This document shows positions 10,379 to 20,041 of a stretch of DNA of 47,840 nucleotides, one piece after another. The stretch comes from Mnemiopsis leidyi (lineage: Eukaryota > Ctenophora > Tentaculata > Lobata > Bolinopsidae): the NCBI GenBank assembly GCA_000226015.1, contig JH152975.1, positions 387,243-435,082 of the forward strand, in the 5' to 3' direction. How positions within the stretch are numbered: position 1 is the stretch's first letter; each line of letters starts with the position of its first letter. The notes under the pieces are model-generated. The model made no database searches. It worked only from the letters and a program-made list of their open reading frames with translations, and had not been told where the DNA came from. A program made the translations under genes and the position numbers.

Positions 10379-10443
10379 GTGCTGATCGGAAATTAGTTAT
10401 CACTCGTGCCTACGGCACTCGTGAAATAATTTCCGATAGCACA
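10379..10443. repeat. 65-bp hairpin (foldback repeat)
   Basis: The left arm begins 'gtgctgatcggaaattag' and the right arm ends 'taatttccgatagcac'. Arms of about 29-31 nt pair with few mismatches around the central 'actcgtgcctacggcactcg'. The right arm and its continuation 'actcctat' recur near 10049-10072, marking a dispersed family. Confidence 0.75.
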
Positions 10444-11478
10444 CTCCTATTCGTTTACTAATCGTACATTAGATAATGAAGGATTATCCCTCAGCTACTA
10501 GTCAGGAAAATTAACTGAAAAAAGAATATTATCGTAGTTTAGCCGATCTTAGTTAACAAGAGATAGTTTACAAGCCACTACAATTACATTACAATTATAG
10601 CAATGATTACAGTAACGAGTAATGATTGTAGTAACGAGATTCATTGGACAGTGGACACGATAGCAAACCAGTAAGCCAGCAACGCAAAGAAATATAAGAA
10701 TATAGAACAAATGTGCAGATGACTCAAGGAATAATAATATTACCTGCACATTCTTATTCCGATATGTGAGGTCATTCTGCTCACATTACAAACCGTTTGG
10801 CTGGCAAGATGGCTGTCAGACTTTCTCGCGTTGTTTAGTAAGAATTGATTTTCTATGAAGCTACATAAAGTTGATTTTAATTTCATGGTATGTCCTATCA
10901 CAAATTAATTGATTTAATCATTTTCAAGTTTTCTTCCTATCAGTAGGAAAAACAAAAAAACTGCGTAAACTGTGTTATCATTCCGGAGACTGGAAGGTTA
11001 CTATAACCTGTCATATTACTTTATTGATGTGTTAGATTTTGGTGTTTCGTATGTGGATTGTGGAATTTTGTATTCAGGTAGACCACTATAGTCTTACAGG
11101 GCCTAATGATACCCTGGAAGCCTAGCCGTGGTATTAGTTTATCTAATAGGGGGCACAAATCGTTTTGAAAATGTGGGGCAATTTTGCAAAATTGCATGTT
11201 ACAGTCTTACTCCAAAGACGCCACTATTTAATTTAATTTATTTTTTTAATTTAGAACCTTCGAACATTTCGTAGGGGCGTTTTTGTTGCTGCAGGGCGGC
11301 TTTTAGCTGGGCCTAAACAATACGCCACTAACGTGGCCAGTGGCCACCGCCTCGTCTAAATGTCTAGTAGCAATTCTAAGTAAGCAATAATGACAAATAC
11401 TACCTGTTGAAAAATATTAAACTGGGATTATAAAACAATTAGCAAATACAGATTTAACAAAAGTCACGTGATAGCAAT
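10444..11478. other. Non-coding with a degenerate hAT-like copy
   Basis: No gene seen. 11128-11330 is related to the 280-bp hAT-like element at 1089: shared 'caattttgcaa' and 'ggggc' blocks, and a right end 'atacgccact'. The left terminus has decayed. Confidence 0.5.
11128..11330. mobile_element. Degenerate copy of the 1089-1368 hAT-like MITE
   Basis: Same order of short matches as in the intact element: a ggggc-rich start, 'caaatcgt', 'gggcaattttgcaaaatt', an AT-rich middle, then a right terminus 'tacgccact'. No target duplication can be recognised, so it is older than the copy at 1089. Confidence 0.55.
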
Positions 11479-13680
11479 CTAGAAGTGGTAGAAAATAGCA
11501 GCAAGGAGCAGGAACACCGAGAACACTACAGTTGAGCTGGAGTTGCAGTTGTCTTTCTCGCAGTACACGTCCGCGCCTGGGATTTGGTTTGTTATTGAGA
11601 CTTATTTTGTTTGTTTGTTATTGAGACTTAGTTTGTTGGTTTGTTATTGAGACTTTGTTTGTTTGTTTGTTATTGAGACTTAGTTTGTTTGTTTGTTATT
11701 GAGACTTATTTTGTTTGTTTGTTATTGAGACTTAACTTGTTGGTTTGTTAGTGAGACTTAACTTGTTGGTTTGTTAGTGAGATTTATTTTGTTGGTTTGT
11801 TATTGAGACTAAGTTTGTTAGCTTGTTATCTAGATCTATTTTGTTATTAACACGTGATCTACGCGACCTGCTACGCTCAACTTGCTAGTTTTCCCCGTAG
11901 TAATGAAGCAGGTGTTACGTTACCGGGTTACCCCTAACCTCTGTAGGAACTAACGACTGCAACTATGAGCTGAGCAACTACAAAATCACGTTGCAGTGAC
12001 AACTAATACTTACATTCTCCAAGGGTGATGTGAGATTGAAGGCTGGGGGCTAACGATGTCTTCAGGGCGGCACAGTTCCAGTTGGAGGGGGTGGCTTTGT
12101 CTTTGAATCCACAGTTTTTGGAGGTGATAGTTCCGTCTTTTTCTCCGGATTTGTAACTTTGGAGAGATTTTGTCAGTTTTAGTTGCTGAACTGTTCAAAG
12201 ACGGAAAATGATAGCTTGCTTTTGCTATTCCCAAGAATTTGATCACCGAGAGATACTTCATGAACAACAAACTAAAAACCACATGTTAATAGGTCAATAG
12301 CGAAACCCACACCACATGCTGATGCAAGCAGAACTTCTGTATACATACGTCATACGTGTAAGTATACAATGTGTTACAGTACATTCGTGTAAGTATACAA
12401 TGTGTTACAGTACATACGTGTAAGTATACAATGCGTTACAGTACACTCGTGTAAATATACAATGCGTTACAGTACAGTGTACGACTAATACTTACATGTA
12501 ACTATACAATTATACGTAACAGTACATACGTGTAAGTATACAATTATACGTTACAGTAATACTTACGTGAAAGTAGAAGTGAAGCATGCTTCCAGCCCGG
12601 AACTACATGTCACACTGTTCTCTTCACTGCAAGCCTTCAGGCCTGAGGGGAATGTCAACGTTATCATTTCATTTGGCTCATGTTGTCCGCTTTTACAGAT
12701 AACTAATCTGTGTTTACTTTAGTTAGATGTTTACTAATAAGCTAAGTTTTGTTAGTTATTTAAAAACTAGATTATATATTGCTACTTATGAAAAATAGGT
12801 CGTATGAAAGAATACCGATGCACCTTTAATGGGACCCTAACGCCCAAAAGTGCCCTGACCGCTATAAAAGTGCCCTGACCGCTATTTAAGTGCCTTGGTC
12901 GCTAGTAAAATGCGCTGCCCTGGATGCTGTTCAGTAAAAGAGTGCCTTTTTAACTTTAAGGTTTACGTTGATACCAATACCATGTAAAGTGCGAGGAGTG
13001 TGTGGCCGCTTAACTTCGAATAATTCTGCGATCAACAAGTTTACAAACCTTAATTACCTAGGAATTACCGTTTCGAGTAATAGTTGAAATGGTCAAATAT
13101 TGGCGTTCGAGGGGCACTAGGGTCCCACTAGGGTCCCACTACGGGTGCAAAATGGCCCGGCAATAGGGTCCCATTAGAGTACCATTAAGGTCCCATTAGG
13201 GTCCCATTAGAGTACCATTAGGGGTGCAAAATGCCATGATGAGACATTGGGCCAGCTTGGGGCAGCTTGGCCACAATTGGGCCATGGCGCCCGGGTCCCA
13301 TTAGGGGTGCACTTTTGGGCGATAGAGTACCGTTAAGGTCCCATTAAGATCACACTAGGGTCCCATTAGGGGTGCACTTTTGGGCGTTAGGGTCCCATTA
13401 GAGGTGCATCGGTATTCTTTCATACGACCGAAAAATATATATCATAACCACTGCTGCCTCAGGTCGCATTCCTAATGTTGATATAATAAAACAATTTTAT
13501 CCGGCCATCTTATGGATTATTTGAATTTCCCAAGTTCCAACTATTTAAGACAATAGCCTACTCACTGAATGAATCAAATGTAGCTTTGTTGGTAGCATCA
13601 TCGATAGTGGTAGAGATGCAGCTGTTACATTTGAGGGAGTAGGTGACAGTGAAAAGGAGAGCAAACAGGAACAACTTCAT
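11479..13680 (-). CDS. Ly6/uPAR (three-finger) GPI-anchored protein, four exons
   Basis: Exons on the minus strand, 5' to 3': 13680-13566, 12642-12567, 12156-12014, 11576-11479 (115+76+143+98 nt, 144 codons with stop). All junctions are GT..AG and stay in phase. The exon 3 acceptor (aaag before 12156) has a weak pyrimidine tract and is the least certain. The 143-residue product starts with a signal peptide (MKLFLFALLFTVTYS), then an LU domain with ten cysteines opening L-K-C-x-x-C and closing D-N-C-N. A hydrophobic C-terminus (VVFSVFLLLAAIFYHF) fits a GPI attachment signal. Such proteins sit on the outer cell surface; the ligand cannot be inferred. Every intron carries a repeat: a 632-bp element in intron 1, a 31-bp minisatellite in intron 2 and a 25-bp minisatellite in intron 3. 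Confidence 0.86.
11583..11845 (+). repeat. About 25-bp minisatellite in intron 3 of the Ly6-like gene
   Basis: About ten tandem copies of a unit like 'tttgttattgagactta' with a 'gtttgtttg' or 'gttggtttg' spacer. It fills most of the 437-bp intron. Confidence 0.92.
12340..12560 (+). repeat. About 31-bp minisatellite in intron 2 of the Ly6-like gene
   Basis: Six to seven diverged tandem units containing 'cgtgtaagtatacaat' then 'gttacagtac'. It lies immediately after the exon 2 donor site (gene reads leftwards), so repeat variation could touch splicing. Confidence 0.88.
12798..13429. mobile_element. 632-bp DNA transposon-derived element with long TIRs
   Basis: Terminal inverted repeats of about 55 bp: the left begins GGTCGTATGAAAGAATACCG and the right ends with the complement, CTTTCATACGACC. 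Perfect 8-bp target duplications GAAAAATA occur at 12790-12797 and 13430-13437. The interior consists of repeated 'gggtcccattag' and 'gtgccctgaccgctat' blocks and has no coding capacity. An 8-bp duplication fits hAT, P or Merlin-type elements; the GG terminus does not settle which. It sits in intron 1 of the Ly6-like gene. Confidence 0.88.
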
Positions 13681-14665
13681 TTTATCTGGTCCTAGGTAGA
13701 GATAAAAGTGTTAAAATAGTGATATAATTCACTGTTAAAACTTTAGTCAGTATTTTCAGAACTGCAAAGTTACATAAACAAATATTTAGTTACAACTTAC
13801 ACAAAACCTGCGAATAATACTGTCGTAAAAATACCAGCTAGAGCAAGCAAAAATCAATAAGTCAGTAAGTCGTCAACAGAATAATGATGTGAATCCCCAA
13901 CTGGTGCTTCTTTCTATACTCTGGTATTCTGGTGGTATAAAGCTGCTCTCATGTGGGCAAAGTTACCGGAAACTGTGGATCAAGCACGGCACCAGCTCTC
14001 TATTAGATAGCAGTCACGTGGACCCCTTTTTACCCTAAAAAGCTCAATTTGGAGCGCACTAAAACGGCTTTTCCTTGTTGTTTTAGATGAGGTCTTTGTA
14101 ACCAGTGTCTCACCAATCCGGAAGTCACGTGATTCAGAATATCATATCACGTGTTTGTGTTCGAATCACGTGATGTAGTTTCCCGCTGTGTCTGGTGTCG
14201 TCCGGTCAACTAATACTATATCTGACACAACTTCTGTGGTAGATACTCATTCCCTGACTTAAGTAGGAATACCCCCACAGAGCTGGAAGAGACTTTGGGT
14301 CACAGAGTCAAGAACACCTCAGGTAATCTCAAGCTAATGGAAATACTTATCACATTTTGTGCTCGAGCGAAAGAGTGCAGAAATAACAACCTGGTTGTTT
14401 GAAGATAGGGCTTTTCCCTTGTTTAGCGGTAGCAGGATAAATATTATTTGAGTATCTGGCTCTACTACTACACAAGAAGAGATTATATGTATTAATTGTG
14501 ACCTAACGGTGTCCGGGTGAGAAACTTAACTGCGTTTTATACCAGTACAATATCTGTTTTAACAAAAAATATGATAGTTTTGTAATCAAAATATTTTGCA
14601 CTAACTAATTCAGTAGTAGAAAATTGTACATACCAACCATAACTCACCTCAATGTTAGGTGGATC
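13681..14665. promoter_or_regulatory. Divergent intergenic region with four CACGTG E-boxes
   Basis: About 985 bp separate the Ly6-like start (minus) and the SLC37A4-like start (plus), so both promoters should lie here. CACGTG occurs at 14015-14020, 14026 plus 100 (14126-14131), 14148-14153 and 14167-14172; two are the full palindrome TCACGTGA. CACGTG is the site of bHLH-zip factors (USF, MITF/TFE, Myc classes). The motif also occurs in repeats elsewhere in this window, so the cluster may be partly repeat-derived. Confidence 0.45.
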
Positions 14666-16513
14666 ATGAAAGAAGGAGTTTTGTTTTCCCTGCTATTCAG
14701 CACCTACTTTCTCTCCTATATCTCGAGGAAGAACATCATCTTCATCGCACCTCATCTCCTGAAGTATGGGTTTACAAAGTCCGATCTGGGTGCTACTCAG
14801 AGTTCCTTCACCGCCTGTTATCTTGTCAGTAAGATGTCGGTATGTAACTATGTCAACAATGTTGCTGTTTACATTTTCAATGTGTACTCTATGAAGTATG
14901 ATGTACTAACCAACTAACCAACTAAGTCTATTAAAGTAATGTGTAGAGCTGATAAGCTAGACAACTCTTCTCAAATGGAATGTTTATTTTAGAAAATTTG
15001 AGATATCTACTAATAAAGTGTTCTGTGTTACCGATAAATTGTTACAGTTCCAAGGATAATATCTTAAATTAGATTTTTGTTCAGAGTAACATAATATGTA
15101 ACTGGGCATCCCCTAGACTCATGCTTAGTGCTGGAATTTCTGCGGTTGGAATTATCAATCTTTTGGCAGGTAACTGATTCTTTTACAAAAGCTATGATAT
15201 CTCTATGATAAGGAAGCACTAGAGCAGTAAAATAGTAAATACCGCATGGTTAATCCAATTGGTTTGAATAATAATAATTAACGTCACATTGATAACTAGA
15301 GATGACGAAAAAACGATAAATAAGACTGCGACCGTAATAGAGAGTAGAGACATTGCTAAACAATTTTAAGTTAAATTTTGGTACATCTCCAGGGTTTTTA
15401 GAAAAACCAGAATACATGTGGGCACTTTGGGGGCTCAACGGATTGTGCAGCGGAGCATGTTGGCCCGCTATAGGTTGTCTGATCGTCTCTAACTTTCCTG
15501 AACACAAGCGTGGTCAGTAATAAGTATCGGTCTATTTCTGGAATTATATTTAGATATTAGCGAAAATTGAGTTGTAGGTATTTGTCACGGAAAGGTGCTA
15601 AATTGGCTAGGCCTGCGCCGTGAAAATTACCCCCACTTACCTATCTTCCTTGACTTAGTTTCCCTCAGGAAGGATCTGGTCCTTGGTGTCGGGCAGTATG
15701 AACGCTGGGTCGACGTTATCACCCATTCTGGCTGACTTTCTAGTCCATCGCACATCCTGGAATACATCATTCATGCTGATTGGAATAGTGGACCTTTTGA
15801 TAGGAGCTGTACTATTCATCCTGCTGCCTGAAGAATCAAGCAGTATCAACCCCACAGACAAAACTGATCCCAACACCCCAGTCAGCTCGCCCTGGAGTTG
15901 GGACATTCTGCTGAACAAATTCATGTTCTCAGTTTGTCTGTCTCAGATGATCGTTACCTTCAGTCTCATATCTTTCTCCACTTGGGGACAGATGTTGTTT
16001 ATCGAAAAGTTAGGTACGGACACTTTGACAGCGGGGATTATGGTTAGTGTATATGAAATTGGTGGGTTCTGTGGCTCTACTACTAGTGGGTTCTTAGCAG
16101 ACTATGTTGCGCGCACGTTTAAAACCAGGAGCAGCCCTCGCGCCTATCCTGGTATTCTCTGCTGTGGTATATCGTGTGTATCTGTAGCAGCGCTCCAATT
16201 TCTAACCCCATCTTATATTGTGTGTAGAGTGTGTGCATTTGGTTCTGGCTTTGGGTTTTACGGGACCATGGCCATGTACGGACTGTTGACCAGGGAATAT
16301 GTTTCGCGGGAGCATGCGGGAACTTTAACCGCCGTCATGGTAGTCTGTTCCCAAGTGGGAGGATTTTGTGCTGGTTCTCCACTCGCAGAATTCTACGAAA
16401 ATCACCAAATATCTGATGGATTCTGGATTGTAAGCAGTATCCTGCCAGTCGCGTTTGTTTGCATGACCGTTCTTACAATGGTCGATGGGCAGTATAAGGA
16501 GAAAAGGGAGTAG
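14666..16513 (+). CDS. SLC37A4-like glucose-6-phosphate transporter, four exons
   Basis: Exons 14666-14839, 15085-15169, 15402-15512 and 15669-16513 (174+85+111+845 nt) join in phase to 404 residues; human SLC37A4 has 429. SLC37A4 is a major-facilitator antiporter of the endoplasmic reticulum that exchanges glucose-6-phosphate for phosphate, feeding glucose-6-phosphatase. Recognisable family segments: Y-x-x-x-x-x-RKN near the start, GLNGLCSGACWP in exon 3, SMNAGSTLSPILADF, FSTWGQMLFIEKLG, EIGGFCGSTTSGFLAD and a final QVGGFCAGSPL. The exon 3 donor is chosen by phase and is GTCAGT, a weaker site. The N-terminus is about ten residues shorter than human; the ATG at 14666 is the first in frame. 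The loop after transmembrane segment 2 reads SNIICNWASPR, lacking the usual G-x-x-x-D. Confidence 0.92.
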
Positions 16514-16802
16514 TTTGTCTGGACACTTAGAATTATGGGTAAAAGTCAATAAATTTGTTGATGGAACGTTTTAATTATTTTCAAATTTCAGAAGCTTTGA
16601 TTATCTACAAATATATTCGATGGCCCTTAGGGCAACCAATCAATGAGGTACCTAATCAAGTGTTGATTATATGCTAGCTGGCTAGCGTTAGCAACAATAT
16701 AGTTTACTGGCTTTGTTTACATATATCTCAATGAATTTTGTTAAATTGTTGTGTAGTTATAGGTTAAGACTAAGTTAGGTCGGGTGAATTTATTAATAAT
16801 TT

Positions 16803-17547
16803 TTTCCCGTATCTTGCCATTTGGGCCCGAAGGGCCCAAATGGCAAGATTGTTTTGATACGTTTTGTGCACGTGCACAAAAAGTACAAAACAAGGGTTGG
16901 CGATCGACAGCGTAAATTTGGATAATTAGTTCAAAAAGCGTCCGTCCCTCCGTCCGTACGTCCGCGCGCAAGCTCCTTTATCAAACCCTACCTTAATCAG
17001 TCAATAGTCTGATACCATATGTTCCAACTAAGTTAACCAAACTAATGCCTTTCATTGCTTTATAATTATGTATACGATCACAATTATAGGTTTTAACTGC
17101 CTCAGGCCGCAGAATGTATTCCACATCATGAAATGTACACATAATTACCTCGCAACAACTACAACAAGATGTACGATCAAACAGGGAAAACAAAAAAGTA
17201 AAAGTAACGTACAATCAAAATTCTTTCAAACTTACGTTTTATTGAGAAGCATAAACACAACGCAGCATGAATAAATGATGAAGGCAGCACATACAATACA
17301 ATAACGACGTCATACAGAGCTGAGTTAAGATATTTGAAATAAACGATGAAAAGAACGCGCAATTGTGTCTAAACTTTGCGCGTGCAATTTTTCAATCGTG
17401 GCTGCATCGAACGGCTGCGTGAATTCGCGCGTCTGATTTTACACGTGCAGAACAACTAACCGAAATTACGTCTGGTACGAGGTTGCTTATTTTGATTCCT
17501 CATTCCTCGAGGTTGAATGACAATAAGCGACGGCAAGATACGGGAAA
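16803..17547. mobile_element. Putative 745-bp MITE with 16-bp TIRs
   Basis: The left end 'tttcccgtatcttgcc' is exactly inverted at the right end (17532-17547). The left end runs into a perfect hairpin, 16811-16849. A 20-bp palindrome 'ttttgtgcacgtgcacaaaa' lies at 16862-16881. No open frame resembles a transposase and no clear target duplication was found, so the class is unknown. Confidence 0.6.
16811..16849. repeat. Perfect 18-bp stem hairpin, GAA loop
   Basis: The arm 'atcttgccatttgggccc' (16811-16828), three-base loop gaa, then the exact inverted complement (16832-16849). It is at the left end of the putative MITE. It is not followed by a T-run and is not a terminator-like signal in this eukaryotic setting. 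Confidence 0.85.
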
Positions 17548-18702
17548 TTCAGCGGTCGCCTGACACAATGAAAGCGGCCGCAATTCTTGTTAATTTTTGA
17601 CACAGAATTTGAATGAAACTTTTGATAATCGCTTTGAACAAAGTCTTCAAGAGACAAGATGTATAGTTTTAAAATGTTGTAGGCAATAGGAACTAGGAAA
17701 ATTTAGAAATTTTAAATTTGCTCAACCACATTTCTACTCAATAACGGTTCACGGTTGATACTTACTTTTTTGATACTTTTTAATTGGTTGGAACAGCTTT
17801 CGTCACAGTCCTAATTTTACTTTACGTTGACAGCGGTACTCTTAGACAACGTTATTCGCGCTGACAGCCAGTCAAATAGCAATTCTGATAAGTGCCGCGC
17901 GGCCAGCCGGTTTAATGATATACGTGTCGTAAGTTTACTATACCATGCATACGTGTCATGGCTCATGCCAACCTACTCTATCTCGGAGCTGGTCTGAATT
18001 CTCATAACATAGATAAAAGCCAGTCCAAACCTTGCCCAACTAGATCAGCAACACTCTTAGTAGTCCTTTTAGTGAAATTTTATCATTACCAACAACTTGA
18101 AACGTATAAAAAGTAATATTCAATTAATGACAATACATAGAAAATGGATTTGAATTTTACAGTATAATACAACATAGTACAATTATTTTCTTAATTTGAG
18201 GATGGATACAATAAAACTGTTTTTCATTAAAAAATGCGATGTTAGTTCGGTAAAAACCTCTTGAAAATATTTAAGCAGATCTTTTTAAATCATCGGATAA
18301 AAGTGTCAAATATATAATATAGAAAAATTCGCCAACTCTTTTGTGAGCCTCTAAGTGTAATATTCTGTATGAAAAGCTTCTCAACACCATGACAGCATAT
18401 CAATAATGAAATCATTAATGAAAATAAATAAGAAAGAGTTGACAAGAATACAAATACAATATAAATGTGTGGTTTTGCCACTAGTATAAAAAAGATTTAA
18501 AAAGTATCAATAAAAAAGTATTTTTATAATCACTTTACATACATGAAATTTATGACAATTTAAGATTAGTTATATGAATATTCTCAAAGTTGTTTACTGG
18601 AAGAACATGCAATGATTTTGTTAACAAATTTGCTATTGTGAAAAAGATACATTAACGTTTTATCGCTACTTTTTTTAAATCGCTACTCCAACTGAATGGT
18701 CG
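17548..18702. other. Non-coding; 3' flank of the CPEB1-like gene
   Basis: AT-rich. On the strand of the CPEB1-like gene it holds three UUUUUAU words (complement at 18106-18112, 18486-18492, 18510-18516), the consensus cytoplasmic polyadenylation element bound by CPEB itself. In such AT-rich DNA this may be chance. Nothing else is seen. Confidence 0.4.
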
Positions 18703-18703
18703 C

Positions 18704-18709
18704 TTTATT
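18704..18709 (-). terminator. AATAAA four bases after the CPEB1-like stop codon
   Basis: A canonical poly(A) hexamer on the minus strand almost abuts the TAA stop (18713-18715). If used, the 3' UTR would be only tens of bases; a distal site is equally possible in this AT-rich flank. Confidence 0.4.
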
Positions 18710-18712
18710 GCT

Positions 18713-20041
18713 TTAGTATCTCTCGATTTTGCGGTTCCGCTTTACTGGTAAATGATTCTTGAGACCCTCAAGCGAGTGATGCCAGCCCCAGCAGTTGTCA
18801 CAGAAATAGTCAAAACACAATCGGCTTTTACAGAAATTGGGAGCTGAAATAACTTTACACTTACCACAAGGTTCATCTTCAATGTAGGGCTCTATTTGGA
18901 TGCGCTTTGAAAACTTTGGTGCAATAATCGTCAGGAAGTTTTCTTCCACTGCCTTTCTGTAAGACTCTACTGAATTAAAGGTGACCCTGCCCGAACCTAT
19001 AGGATACTTGTATCTATCTGTATCAATTTGAACGTACGCCACGTCGTGAAAGAGCTCCTCGAATATGCGACCTAGAGCTTGAGCATACAAACGTCCATGA
19101 AGAGCACCGACAAAGACAGTCAGTTTGTTGTTCAATCGAAGCTGCTGCTTGTAGGCGGCAACGTTGTCCGTTACAATCCAGGGAATTACTTGAAATGGTT
19201 TAGAAGAGATTTTGTCTCTGGCGAAATTGTAATTGTAGGTCACGGATCCGCCGTGTTGCTCTTTAGAGCAGTCCGCCAGCAGTCTGGAAATAGACGTGAG
19301 ACTTTCGAATATTAGGTAAAGGAAGCTTTTAGTTGTGTTTCTCTTGGTATTGAAATTGTTCGGCCACTCAACCTTGAAATCACCGTAGCGGCTAAAAATA
19401 AGCTCGAGGTGCTGCTCCGATATGTCCCAAGGTACTCCTCCGAGGAATACTTTCTTGCTGTATTCTATGGGGGTGCCCTCTGCTCTTGGTGGCAGGTACC
19501 CGTCCCATGCCAGGCAGCCTCGGACTCTCGTTACGGTCGATTTTGGGTTATATTGGTAATTGTTGGCACCTGTCCCAACTGGGACTGTAACGCCAGGAAA
19601 TTGTGGTTGAATGCTCCATTTTGTGTCCCAGGTTCTATCCAACGAGAGATTAAGATATGTATCCAGTCTTCTGATTGTTTCCAGATCCTCGGTAGAGTAC
19701 ACGGTGCTAGAATTTTTTGTTGAAGAAGTATTGTCTTGCATCGCACTAGCAGCTCCATTTTCGGTGATAAAATTTTGGGCAAATGATCTGTGGCTCGATG
19801 ACAATAAATTTTCTTTGTATTCTGAAGCTACTTGACCGTTATCAGCGGTTTGAACGGTTACCTGGCCTTCCCAAAATGGTTTCGCCATCGGTTGAATTTC
19901 ACCCAATGACATTGATGATTGTTGTAGGACCACGGGTTTTTCTTGAAGATATCTGTAACGCCAATTTGGATCTTTTTCTTGAATTTCGAGTTGTCTCCCC
20001 TGATTAATCGTTCGTAAATTTGCTTCCATAGTAGTGGACAT
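18713..20041 (-). CDS. CPEB1-like cytoplasmic polyadenylation element-binding protein, intronless
   Basis: 442 residues with the full CPEB core. RRM1 runs about 196-292, with RNP2 KVFLGGVPW (197-205) and RNP1-like SFLYLIFE (239-246). RRM2 runs about 307-385, with FVGALHG and GSGRVTFN (349-356). The C-terminal zinc-binding (ZZ-type) domain has C392, C395, C404, C409, C414, C417, H422 and H430. 'EWPN', 'QVIPW', 'DTDRYKYPIGSGRVTF' and 'IQIEPYIED' mark the CPEB1 subfamily rather than CPEB2-4. CPEB1 binds UUUUUAU elements in mRNA 3' UTRs and controls poly(A) length and translation, notably in oocytes and neurons. The variable N-terminus (1-170) is shorter than in vertebrates (about 560 residues total). 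The absence of introns contrasts with vertebrate CPEB1 and suggests a retrogene; the frame is intact, so it is probably functional. Confidence 0.95.
   Translation of the reverse strand: MSTTMEANLRTINQGRQLEIQEKDPNWRYRYLQEKPVVLQQSSMSLGEIQPMAKPFWEGQVTVQTADNGQVASEYKENLLSSSHRSFAQNFITENGAASAMQDNTSSTKNSSTVYSTEDLETIRRLDTYLNLSLDRTWDTKWSIQPQFPGVTVPVGTGANNYQYNPKSTVTRVRGCLAWDGYLPPRAEGTPIEYSKKVFLGGVPWDISEQHLELIFSRYGDFKVEWPNNFNTKRNTTKSFLYLIFESLTSISRLLADCSKEQHGGSVTYNYNFARDKISSKPFQVIPWIVTDNVAAYKQQLRLNNKLTVFVGALHGRLYAQALGRIFEELFHDVAYVQIDTDRYKYPIGSGRVTFNSVESYRKAVEENFLTIIAPKFSKRIQIEPYIEDEPCGKCKVISAPNFCKSRLCFDYFCDNCWGWHHSLEGLKNHLPVKRNRKIERY

Noticed and set aside
12010-12282. 90-residue minus-strand open frame
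   Set aside because: It overlaps exon 3 of the Ly6-like gene in the wrong frame; the cysteine-bearing frame is the one that splices in phase.
19079-20007. Plus-strand open frames opposite the CPEB1-like gene
   Set aside because: Antisense shadows of a strongly conserved coding sequence; no resemblance to any family.
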